From the NCBI GenBank assembly GCA_015501585.1, contig JADNRY010000040.1:248001-312000 (forward strand): a DNA stretch of 64,000 nucleotides. The letters run 5' to 3'. Positions 10,801-19,749 of this stretch are shown piece by piece. The notes under the pieces are model-generated. The model had not been told where the DNA came from. It did not search any database and saw only the letters and a program-made list of their open reading frames with translations. Each line of letters opens with the position of its first letter. Position 1 is the first letter of the stretch. Source of the stretch: Rhodocollybia butyracea. Its lineage: Eukaryota > Basidiomycota > Agaricomycetes > Agaricales > Omphalotaceae. A program made the position numbers and the translations under genes.

Positions 10801-12143
10801 AGCGGACGGGCGTGAAGAAGGTAAAGACCTCCTTTGGTCTTGCGACCAGATGCAACGCACCGGCCAGAGCTTCGAGCTTTGACAAAGCACTCCTCTCCAT
10901 CAAAGAGAATGGTGTGTTTGCGCTTGTCAGTGAGCTGAGAGACAGAAATCAGAGTGGCGGCGAGATCCGGGACGTGTAGCATATTGGGTAGAAAACCAGT
11001 GATGATTCCATCCGGCGTATCCATGAGGTACTGAAGAGTACCCTTACCAACAGCGTAAATGGTAGACGCATCTCCAAGATGAATGGGGACGGGTTTGTCG
11101 AGTTTGGTGTATGAACTGTCTTCAAACCAGTCACGACGTGGACTTAGGTGGCGAGAGCACCCAGAGTCAATGTAACTCTCGTTGTTGCTTGTCTTGGCAA
11201 GGAAGGTGGCAACATCAGTGGAGATAAAGACATGGACAGAATCGGAACTTGAATGACAGACGGAGGGAAATTCTGAGTAGGTGGAAGCGACTTTTGCACT
11301 GACCTCCTCATCCGATGAGCTATCGCTATCAGAGTGTTGGGCGGCAGCGGCAGTAGGCTTCCTACTAGATCTCCCACTGCTTCTAGGAGCGGACGCAGTG
11401 CAGTGGGATGCTTCCTCATCTCGCTTCTTGTGGTTACAGTCTTCGACAAGGTGAGGACCTTTGTGACAGTAGGAACAGAGCAGACCTTTCTTGGGTTTCT
11501 TCTTTGGTTTAGATTTCCCTCTAACAGCGGCAGCGTTAGCCGCCTCGGAAGAATCATCACCGGAAGTGAGACGTCGATGCTCCGCAATGAGGCGGGAGGT
11601 GACAAAAGAAGAGGTGAGCTTGTTTGTTTCAGTAACGGCAGCAAGAGTGACAATGGTAAACGTCTCCCAAGTGTTAGGAGAGTCATTGACAGTACGAGGA
11701 AGAGAAGTGAGCATAAGTTCCGCGAGGAACTGGTCTCCAAAAGCATCAGTGTCAGAGAGCTTCTTGTTCTCGAGAGCATAGAAGTTAACGTGATCCTGCA
11801 TGTTATCACCATGTTCATACCGTTTATCCATCATACCACGCTTGATATAGAAGGCTTCAAGACCAGCGGTGGTGCCAGCATGAGCTTCCTCAAGCTTAGT
11901 CCAGACGTCCTTGGCGGATGTGAGCTTTTCAATGAGAAGAAGCTGTTCCGGCGCAAGGTGCTCTTTGATGATCCCAATAGCCTTGTCATTACGAGTAATT
12001 GATTCCTTGTAGGATTGCATATCCTCCCTGTGATCTCGTCTAACAGCAGCCCGGTCAACGGCAGAGGCGTCATTAGGCAATGGACGAGGATCGGAAGGTT
12101 TAGGATAGACAGACATCTCTCCACTGCAGAATCTCCAGACCAT
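7830..12143 (-). pseudogene. Copia element 1 gag-pol polyprotein, one internal TGA
   Basis: One frame runs from 12143 to 7830 and is interrupted only by TGA at 8268..8270. The first part is 1291 codons. A start at 12116 (MSVYPKPSDPRPLP) is an alternative to 12143. Domains in order: a gag region; a CX2CX4HX4C zinc knuckle (CSYCHKGPHLVEDC, about residue 220); an aspartic protease (IDSGCSRHL, about 322); integrase with TDNGGEYTS (about 594) and HTPQQNGIAERFNR (about 632); reverse transcriptase with YVDDIGILCDD (about 1103); and RNase H starting DSDWAGDVDTQ. After the TGA the frame resumes STSGYVFLMCGAAISWS and SSTEAEYMALTH. In relatives the stop position is usually Arg, so CGA to TGA is likely. 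The element is otherwise close to intact. Confidence 0.93.
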
Positions 12144-12364
12144 AGCCCTCTGGAGCTTGCCAGAAATAGGGCCAACCCATCAAGAATAGGTCCCGTAGGT
12201 AAGGGTAGGGATTTGAATGGAATCTGATGATGTGGCAGATGTAGGGGACATGTGGACGAATGTATGGGATGTGTAGGTGAATGAACAAGTGTGAGAGAGT
12301 GAAATGAGTGTGTTCCGAGGTCTTGTGCGCAGTAGAGAAGCTTCGTTAATTCAGTACAGGCTAC

Positions 12365-12378
12365 CGGGGCCCATAACC
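12365..12378 (-). promoter_or_regulatory. Primer-binding site of Copia element 1
   Basis: In the element's orientation GGTTATGGGCCCCG follows directly after the 5' LTR. Its complement contains CAT followed by AACC, as in the anticodon stem-loop of initiator tRNA-Met, the half-tRNA primer known for Copia and Ty5. The same 14 bases follow the 5' LTR of Copia element 2. Confidence 0.7.
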
Positions 12379-12756
12379 TATTGAAACTATTGAAATAAAA
12401 GAGAGTTCTCAGCGACAGTGGTAGAACGGCGCTGTATTATGTACCTATTGAAATAAAAGAGAGTTCTCAGCGACAGTGGTAGAACGATGCTGTATTATGT
12501 ACCTATTGAAATAAAAGAGAGTTCTAGGTACATAGTCAGTAATAAGTACAAGAAATAAAGAATGTGGGTACTAACCTCAGCGACAGTGGTAGAACGACGC
12601 TGAGGTGTCAATATATGTAAAATACAATTAAAAGAATGTGTCACATGGGACGTATGTAAGTAACGTAATGAAAGCAGAAAATATTCTGGTTTCGTTACGG
12701 CATGAATCCACGAACGTATAGATGACATAACAAGATAAGATCATCAACTTTTAACA
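12379..12756 (-). repeat. 5' LTR of Copia element 1 (378 bases)
   Basis: It is 58 bases longer than the 3' LTR because the unit beginning TATTGAAATAAAAGAGAG and ending TATTATGTACC is present once more. The rest is nearly identical to 7523..7842. Confidence 0.93.
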
Positions 12757-12761
12757 GACAC

Positions 12762-13300
12762 ATCTTCCGCGCCAAAAATACCGGGACTGGGACTGGGACT
12801 AGGACTGGACCCGGTATTGGTATTGGTATCAGTCACTGTGATATCTGATTGTGGAGTGTATGTTGAGCCGGGTTTCGAGAGAACCAAACAGGGCGGCAGA
12901 GATGATAGCGGAAGGTGAGAGGTAGGAAGGCTGAAAGGGTTGGGCATAATGGTTGAGTGAGCGTTTCGACGATGTGGATGTTGGTGTTGGTTTGAGAAAG
13001 CGGAATGAACGGTATTGAGCATCTCAGTTCCATTGGGGTAAAAAACCTTTCCAGCTGGACAAAACATCGAACTTGCAATTAGTAACATGCGATCCGAGTC
13101 GGTGGGCAGACCGTTGAGCAGATTGGAGTCATTGGGAGGATTGGACTTTGATGCCACGCTTCTCCGGGATAGAGAGCTAGAAGGAAAATCTGGATTGCAC
13201 TGGTGATATGCATGTAGTATTCTGCCATGACGACAATTTTAAGCTGCTCGTGTTTGATTCCTTTGAACTTTTGAAGATATTACCAGATGAATGCAGTAAG
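12762..13300 (-). pseudogene. Family X: 5' part of the copy split by Copia element 1
   Basis: The - strand frame from 13157 begins ASKSNPPNDSNLLNGLPTD and continues through VFYPNGTEMLNTVHSAF to a Pro/Ser/Thr-rich stretch ending TGSSPSPSPSPG, where Copia element 1 cuts it. The DNA resembles 39180..39360 (PESDNTAVTDSDTGPSPC region), 22495..22760 and, weakly, 19030..19250. The product is unknown and low-complexity. It is broken by the insertion. Confidence 0.5.
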
Positions 13301-14167
13301 AGGATTAGGATCAAGTATGTTCACAAACCGCTAAGTGATAACGTAAGCGTGAGTTTGTGTCCCTCCTACTTGTTTGTCCAAACCTACGCGTCATATAACG
13401 TAATAAAAACGGTCCGTGTTCCGCCCCACCTTTGGACCGAAATCCAGCGACCTTAAGTTTCAGTTTTTCCTTTAGGCCAAAACCAGCAACTGAAATTCCG
13501 CGTGTCCTTCTTTAATGACAATGCGCCTGCGCCCGAAAATGAATCTAACCCCCGATAGCTTGTAACTCCTTCAACTGGACTCATAGGTTGCTGAGTGCTC
13601 ATGGGCGCCTCCTTTTTTCAGCAATGTCTTCTCCACCCATTACTGTAACACAGAGTTACAGGGACCGACGAAATAATTTGGATAGTACCTCTTCCATCAA
13701 TTAACTGCATCCTCGTATTTCACTTCACAAACTTGTCGCGAACTCAGGCTCCTAGGAGTCTTGTGGCAGTCTTTAAAAACATTAAACAATTGAATGACCT
13801 TGTTATCTGAGAGGCTCATACTAACTTCTAAGTGCATTGTCTATATACTTATTTTACCCCCCATTAGCATATACACACTTCAACTATGCAACCAGATGTC
13901 ACTACACCAAAACTAAGTACAGTCTACTTGCAGTCTACAGAGCGTCAGTGAAAGGCTTAGAGGCTAGCTGAGGATCATTCCTCATGGTTCATTGACTTAG
14001 GCTTGAAATTGTAACTTAACAAATATCTGCTGGACTAATAAATATGTTCAAGAAAATCAAACTGAGGATCGGTTTGTGACTCGCCGCTTGTCGGCCATGC
14101 CCCCTCATAGGAGCAATCAGAAGAGTCAACTTGGCATCAACCATTCGGTCCGTGGAGGTCCATGGGC

Positions 14168-14469
14168 GCTTGAGTTGGTCTTGAGGATGCTTATACAGGG
14201 CTGGCTTTGATTTTGTTTGGTGCTCACTGCTCACAAGGTGACCATGATAGTATACGTACTATACTCTTTCATGAAATTTACAGTACAAGAAATCGGTTTG
14301 TGACCTGCCGCTTGTCGGCCATGCCCCCTCACAAACCAATTTCTTGTACTGTAAATTTCATGAAAGAGTATAGTACGTATACTATCATGGTCACCTTGTG
14401 AGCAGTGACTCGGAGCACCAAACAAAATCAAAGCCAGCCCTGTATAAGCATCCTCAAGACCAACTCAAG
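14168..14469. repeat. Inner palindrome of the foldback element
   Basis: The left half (about 14168..14293) and right half (about 14336..14469) are near-perfect reverse complements around a loop of about 40 bases. The loop sequence (CGGTTTGTGACCTGCCGCTT onward) is itself a copy of 14071..14111 in the outer arm and is inverted again at 14690..14732. Confidence 0.88.
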
Positions 14470-14660
14470 GCTCAACCAAGTGAAAAGATTGGTATTTTAA
14501 TCAACCCAGATACTTTATTTAACTTCTCGAAAACCTTGAAGTTATCATTCATTTTGTCTTCAATTCCTTGCAAAAAAATAGCGCACAAGATAGCACACTC
14601 ATTTATGATGTATAAGTCTGCATAAGTAGTATGGTGTTTTATAGCACTACTAAGACCGAC
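14470..14660. other. Unpaired segment of the foldback element
   Basis: About 190 AT-rich bases between the inner palindrome and the right arm have no partner in the left arm. They contain a poly-A run and no gene. Confidence 0.6.
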
Positions 14661-14994
14661 CGAATGGTTGATGCCAAGTTGACTCTTCTGATCGCTCCTA
14701 TGAGGGGGCATGGCCAACAAGCGGCGAGTCACAAACCGATCCTCAGTTTGATTTTCTTGAACATATTTATTAGTCCAGCAGATATTTGTTAAGTTACAAT
14801 TTCAAGCCTAAGTCAATGAACCATGAGGAATGATCCTCAGCTAGCCTCTAAGCCTTTCACTGACGCTCTGTAGACTGCAAGTAGACTGTACTTAGTTTTG
14901 GTGTAGTGACATCTGGTTGCATAGTTGAAGTGTGTATATGCTAATGGGGGGTAAAATAAGTATATAGACAATGCACTTAGAAGTTAGTATGAGC

Positions 14995-15605
14995 GAGCTC
15001 AGAACAAAGATATAGTAATAAAAGCCTTGTTATAACCAGGCGGTCCTTTGTATGAAAAATCGTTGCTATAACAAGTACAGCTAATTATTACGCTGTTGCT
15101 ACGTAATTACATCATTGTGTCAACGCGTAAATTTCGGGCCCGCCTCCGCTTCCCTCCCCTCCCTCGCAAGCTTGGGGGGTCCCCCAAGCCGGGAAGTCGT
15201 CGGCGGGCACACTAAAGCCTTATTTACGCGGTATATGTATCCCGAGCGCCTGCGGCGCTCCCTAAACCCTAACAAAACCCTAACCCTAACCCTAAACCCT
15301 AACCAAGCCCCGAACCCTAACAAGCCCTAAACGCACTTTTGGCAATGCCAATGGTTACTCTGTTAGGGTTAGCTAAAGCTAACCCTAATGAGACTAACCT
15401 CGGCATTGCATAGTACTAGTTGCGCTCAATGAACTTGAGCATGAAAGGTAGGTACTAGTAGGACTTAGTGGTACTTATAAGTAGAACACCTATTGTAGTT
15501 ATCAGCACTGTAATTATTAGTATTGTTGTTAATATCAGCAAATTGTCATACAAAGGTTGGCCTTCATATAACAAGTACATAATTATTAAATCAGTGTCAG
15601 TAGGT
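14995..15605. mobile_element. Insertion with 8-base target duplication inside the foldback element
   Basis: The right arm is interrupted exactly here, while the left arm is continuous across the matching point near 13820..13835. The words GTATGAGC at 14987..14994 and 15606..15613 flank the insert as a perfect 8-base duplication. The insert contains an inverted pair CGCGTAAAT/TTTACGCG around a GC-rich core, a telomere-like tract, and TTTGTATGA/TCATACAAA near its ends. It lacks clear terminal inverted repeats and any coding frame. An 8-base duplication fits hAT-like or KDZ-like integration, but the type is unproven. Confidence 0.7.
15260..15332. repeat. Interstitial telomere-like repeat (CCCTAA)n
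   Basis: About ten degenerate copies of CCCTAA/CCCTAAA in one direction are followed at 15360..15390 by TTAGGGTTAG and AACCCTAA in opposite orientations. TTAGGG is the usual fungal telomere unit, so this is an internal telomere-like tract. Confidence 0.85.
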
Positions 15606-16222
15606 GTATGAGCCTCTCAGATAACAAGGTCATTCAATTGTTTAATGTTTTTAAAGACTGCCACAAGACTGCTAGGAGCCTGAGTTCGCGACAAGTTTGC
15701 AAAGTGAAATACGAGGATGCAGTTAATTGATGGAAGAGGTACTATCCAAATTATTTCGTCGGTCCCTGTAACTCCGTGTTACAGTAATGGGTGGAGAAGA
15801 CATTGCTGAAAGAAGGAGGCGCCCATGAGCACTCAGCAACCTATGAGTCCAGTTGAAGGAGTTACAAGCTATTGGGGGTTAGATTCATTTTTCGGGCGCA
15901 GGCGCACTGTCATTAAAGAAGGACACGCGGAATTTCAGTTGCTGGTTTTGGCCTAAAGGAAAAACTGAAACTTAAGGTCGCTGGATTTCGGTCCAAAGGT
16001 GGGGCGGAACGCGGACCGTTTTTATTACGTTATATGATGTGTAGGTTTGGACACAAACCGAAACCAGCAAGGAAAAAATGAAACTTAAGGTCGCTGGATT
16101 TCGGTCCAAAGGTGGGGCGGAACGCGGACCGTTTTTCTTACGTTATATGACGCGTAGGTTTGGACAAACAAGTAGGAGGGACACAAACTCACGCTTACAT
16201 TATCACTTAGCGGTTTGTGAAC

Positions 16223-17489
16223 TTAAACGTGAACATCAGTCGGTTTTGCTCGCTCAGTTGACCCGCCATCCCCATCGTTGTCTGTAATTTACAGGCCTGC
16301 GGCACAAATGTGTATACAAAACATGCGTTTAGTCATTTTGCGCTTTACCCGTTGCCGCCCTCATCAACCACAAATTCTTCCGTGTCGATAACGGGATCTC
16401 AATCCCAGTCAAAAGTCCGGATGGCGAAAATGGACCGGAACGGATCAAATCAACTTTTTCATACATCTCATCTGATGAGAGCTGCTTTTCCCAGCTTTTC
16501 CTTGACCGAGCTCGACTACCGACGTCAGAGTCAACAAAACCGACAACATTGCCAACAATTCCGACAATTCAAGCATGCAACAGACTTTGTTGTCACGTCA
16601 GAGCTGGCCAAAGCCACGCGCCCAACTCGACTAGACTAGCTAAAGATTTGGGGAATTTGACAAGTCAAAAAATTGGGGAAGGAAGGAAGCTTAGGAAGGA
16701 TTTGGGGAAAGTCGATACGCGTGACGTGTCGAAGTCTCTCTCTCTCTTGTACCACCACCACTACTGTCAAATTCCCTTGCACGAAGCCCATCTCTCTATG
16801 CACAAGCGGAAGTACTGTACGTGTCCTTTTATTCTTTTGATGTATGTGCTGACTTGTTCTATTGGCCAGCTTCTCATTGACATCGATACCGTACAAAAAT
16901 CCACCGCATATCCTAACGCAAAGTACATTTTGATATCTATCTGTTGAATTTTTACTCACTCGAATCTCTTGATAGGTGTTGTCATCATTGTACTAGGTTC
17001 ATGAGGGATATATGCGTGCCGAATTGAATGCAGGGCATCGTTAGCAGTACAAAAGTCGCTGGTAAGTTTCATTCATTCCTTCTTTAGCTCCCTGTCTAAC
17101 TATTTTCTAGTAGTAGTAGGAGAAGGCGAATGGGAAGGATGTGACGAAGAATGGACGGTATTACTTTTGTGTATTGACTACTGTAATGTGTATTACGTCA
17201 TATCTATGGAAATGTATGCCATATAAGGCAATTGACCTGAAAATTCTCTGGTCGAGTCACTGGTCCGATCTGAGCAGATTTACAACAGTGGTTAATCTGC
17301 TTGTAGCGACTCAAATCAGTCAGAACCACTATGGCACACTCCCAACCATTCTGAGCATATTGACTTTAGCCAAGTGTACAATTTTTCGGACCAGAGTGGA
17401 TGATAGCAGATCGTACCAACAGTTTTCATTTTACACGCTCTGGTCCGGTCTGGCCATCCGGACTTTTGAGTGGGTCTCAATACTCTAGT
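16223..17489. other. Interval without a supported gene
   Basis: About 16250..16400 resembles 27500..27640 (the TGACCCGCC and TTTTGCGCTTTACC words), which makes it part of the duplicated block that also holds family Z. Frames at 16310..16639 and 16549..16947 have no recognisable motif. Nothing firm can be called. Confidence 0.45.
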
Positions 17490-18301
17490 CCACATCCTTA
17501 CTGGCTACCCAACTTTATGCATGCATTTTCGTGGAGTTTACCGTTTATCAGTGTCAAGAGTGCGCTATTCCGTTCTTCTTGCTTTGGATTGTCAACTAAT
17601 TGATCTAGTCACGGAGATGCTTTTGGCAATTTTGAGTATCTGTAGCTCAGCGAAGAAGACTCGAGCGGGGAAGAGGGACGAACATTGGCTGATGCTACTG
17701 TCAGCGCTGCGGACTACCAACAATGACAGCAACAGATCATGAGTAAATGAGTAAAATTATGGTTGTTGGGAGGGTGTTTCAACTGCTTCGGTATGCTAGA
17801 GTCGTCTCAACCTGGCCACGATCTTATGTTTCTTTTTCAGAGAGGAATTGAAAGCGGCATCGGAATTTGTGGCTACAGAGGACACTGCTGGTCCTATGAC
17901 ATCCAGTCTGCGCATAGGACCAGATGCGCTGAGCGTACAGGGTACACAGATTGGAAGGAATATCCGTAGCTTCGATGACGCGTGCGTATCCTTCCTCATA
18001 TGCATGCAATCCAAACCTAACCAACTCGATGTGCTGACAGCCGTCGTTCTTATCTCACGAACGAGCGTCTACACATCTTCAAATCTGACAGCTCCCCCAC
18101 CGGACCAAATCCAACAGCCATCTTCCCTCCTCCGAGCATGCGGGTCCCGGGTCGCCGGTCGACAAGGGGCTCAATATGGAGATGCTGATTAAGAAGACGT
18201 TGGAGGAGGAGGGAGATGATACAGGGATTGTGGAGAGGTTGGCTGATAAGATTGCGAGGGAGGAGGCCGACAGGGAGACCGCAGCCTTTGAAGAGGTTTG
18301 A
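17490..18301 (+). CDS. Family Z: unidentified gene, copy 1
   Basis: This segment is matched in sequence and order by 27990..28082 plus 33753..34470, the copy split by Copia element 2. One likely exon reads [20 protein letters not shown] and then [18 protein letters not shown] (about 17840..17970). The last exon reads [20 protein letters not shown], continues through [20 protein letters not shown], and ends TAAFEEV with a stop at 18299..18301. The product is charged and probably helical at the C-terminus. Exon borders and start are not resolved and the family was not recognised. Similarity between two copies, including the charged C-terminal frame, is the main support for coding. Confidence 0.45.
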
Positions 18302-18428
18302 AACGACATGAGATGGGGAGAGGTATGTTTGTACTTGGTTAGTATCTGCTGCAATAGTCGTAAGTCATGACGTATAAGAAGTTCAGTCACCCAACAGCCA
18401 GAAAACGACTTGAACTCGTACCACCACT

Positions 18429-18662
18429 ATGAAGTTGCATCCGCTTGTCATGGTCATTCTCTGGAATCTGAGCTTCGCCTTTGTGATCACCGACGGGATA
18501 CTTGGTCTCTTGTTATTTCCTGACAAGTTGTCCTTCCAAGCGGCGAGGGTTTTCGTTCACGTCTTAGTGGCTGCTATATACATCTTTTTCCTCACCAAAT
18601 ACAAGCATTCTCTTGTGGAAACGTACAAGCAAGACCAAGGATTCGAACTATACCCAAGTTAG
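18429..18662 (+). CDS. Small hypothetical membrane protein
   Basis: A 77-codon frame starts MKLHPLVMVILWNLSFAF and has two hydrophobic stretches, one near residues 6-30 and one near 38-58, with a charged tail. It may be one exon of a longer gene, since 18663..18780 continues with YVNASELYHTEACSPFHIGF in another frame. The family was not recognised. Calling it a gene rests only on its hydrophobic pattern. Confidence 0.3.
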   Translation: MKLHPLVMVILWNLSFAFVITDGILGLLLFPDKLSFQAARVFVHVLVAAIYIFFLTKYKHSLVETYKQDQGFELYPS

Positions 18663-19749
18663 TCAAGTTTGGTGTTTACGTCAATGCATCCGAGCTCTAC
18701 CACACCGAGGCATGCTCGCCGTTCCATATAGGCTTTACCCTGCACAGGGGCAGCGACGCTTCATACAAGAAAGAAATACAAACATTCAGAACAGTCTACA
18801 TATCAATCAGCTAAAGTCGGTGGTTAGTCAGGAGGAGTTCATTACACAAGTGGTGAACATTAACCAGGATCGTTTGGCATTGGCAGCGCTTTGAGAATGT
18901 GCTCAAAAGCCATATTGAGCAAGTCCCGGTCAACCTCAAAATCTGGTAGTTCTTGTCAGCCTTTTTGGCGAATACTTGAGCTTCCGCGACCTAGAAGGAT
19001 TTGACACAGATAAGAGCTTGAAAACCCCGAGTCAACGTACGTTTTTATAATACGACCTGTGTTCATGTATCTTGTCGCCAAGCCTTCGCACAGTTCTATT
19101 GTGATCTTCTCTGACCGCGACTGTCAAGTTCCTCCTATCCACTATGGACTCGATATCTGGGAAGTAGAGTCTTAGAGAGTAGGAACGAGCAGTGAGAAGC
19201 TGGTGTTGGTTTGAGAAAGTGGAATGAACAGTATCAAGCATCACACTTCTTGAGAGCTGATCTACGTGTAGTCATGATACCAATTTTTGAGCCGATTCGA
19301 AGACAGATGAACGATTCGATGAATTCTTATTCAGCATAGTCCACTGGAGTCCACTGGAAAAAAGTAGCTCTGCGTCGCCACCATCCACGCCATGGGCGCT
19401 ACAGTACCTTTTATTCTTTCCTCATACCTTCCACTGCGTTCTTGTTGGGATCTCCGGAGCTCAATACTCTAACTGATATCTTAACTGTTCAACTATCTAT
19501 CCCCCTCACCTCCATGCCCAAATTCTCTTCTTCAGATGGTTGTTTCCGAGAGCCTGGCTCACATCGTTAAGGTCCCCAATGATTGCATGATCAAACTTGG
19601 TTGCATCTTGCATGCACTCATCTTAACCAGAACCACACTTAGACTCGGGCTGTTATAGCCTCAATCTCCATCTGCCTACTCCCCCTAACTTACGAGCTTA
19701 TTGCAGTATCGGCGCTACTTGTTTTACCATTACTATCCTATAGTCCATC
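18663..19749. other. Interval with gene remnants
   Basis: The piece 19030..19250 (- strand) contains MLDTVHSTFSNQHQ, similar to the family X sequence MLNTVHSAFSNQHQ near 13000. The piece 19620..19745 resembles the 3' flanks of DUF6533 copies A and C. No intact gene was found. Confidence 0.4.

Larger units (their letters stand above)
7523..12756 (-). mobile_element. Copia-type LTR retrotransposon 1
   Basis: A complete insertion with a perfect 5-base target duplication GACAC (7518..7522 and 12757..12761). In its own orientation the LTRs start TGTTAAAAG and end TTTCAATA. The polypurine tract GAGTGGGAG abuts the 3' LTR. The 5' LTR is followed by GGTTATGGGCCCCG, a primer-binding site that also occurs in Copia element 2. 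The domain order protease, integrase, reverse transcriptase, RNase H identifies Ty1/Copia. It inserted into a family X gene copy whose two halves lie on either side. Confidence 0.95.
13319..16222. mobile_element. Nested foldback (palindromic) element
   Basis: The ends are perfect inverted repeats: GTTCACAAACCGCTAAGTGA at 13319 and its complement ending at 16222. The left arm (13319 to about 14155) pairs with the right arm in two blocks, 14661..14994 and 15614..16222, with only scattered mismatches. The right arm carries an extra tandem copy of a segment of about 115 bases (15963..16035 repeated at 16078..16150). A second, independent palindrome fills part of the spacer (14168..14469), and a 611-base insertion splits the right arm. 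No transposase frame exists, so it is non-autonomous. I could not find a convincing target duplication, so the superfamily is open. Confidence 0.85.

Noticed and set aside
8491..12002. Several + strand and off-frame reading frames of 60 to 220 codons across Copia element 1
   Set aside because: They are shadows of the long gag-pol frame on the - strand, with no motif of their own.
12365..12378. tRNA gene at the primer-binding sites
   Set aside because: Only 14 bases match the anticodon arm, and no cloverleaf can be formed with the surrounding sequence.
15115..15330. Protein-coding frame through the telomere-like tract
   Set aside because: The translation is a Leu/Asn/Pro/Thr repeat of the CCCTAA unit and is not credible as a protein.
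15260..15332. True chromosome end or head-to-head telomere fusion
   Set aside because: The tract lies inside a 611-base insertion flanked by an 8-base duplication and by normal sequence on both sides.
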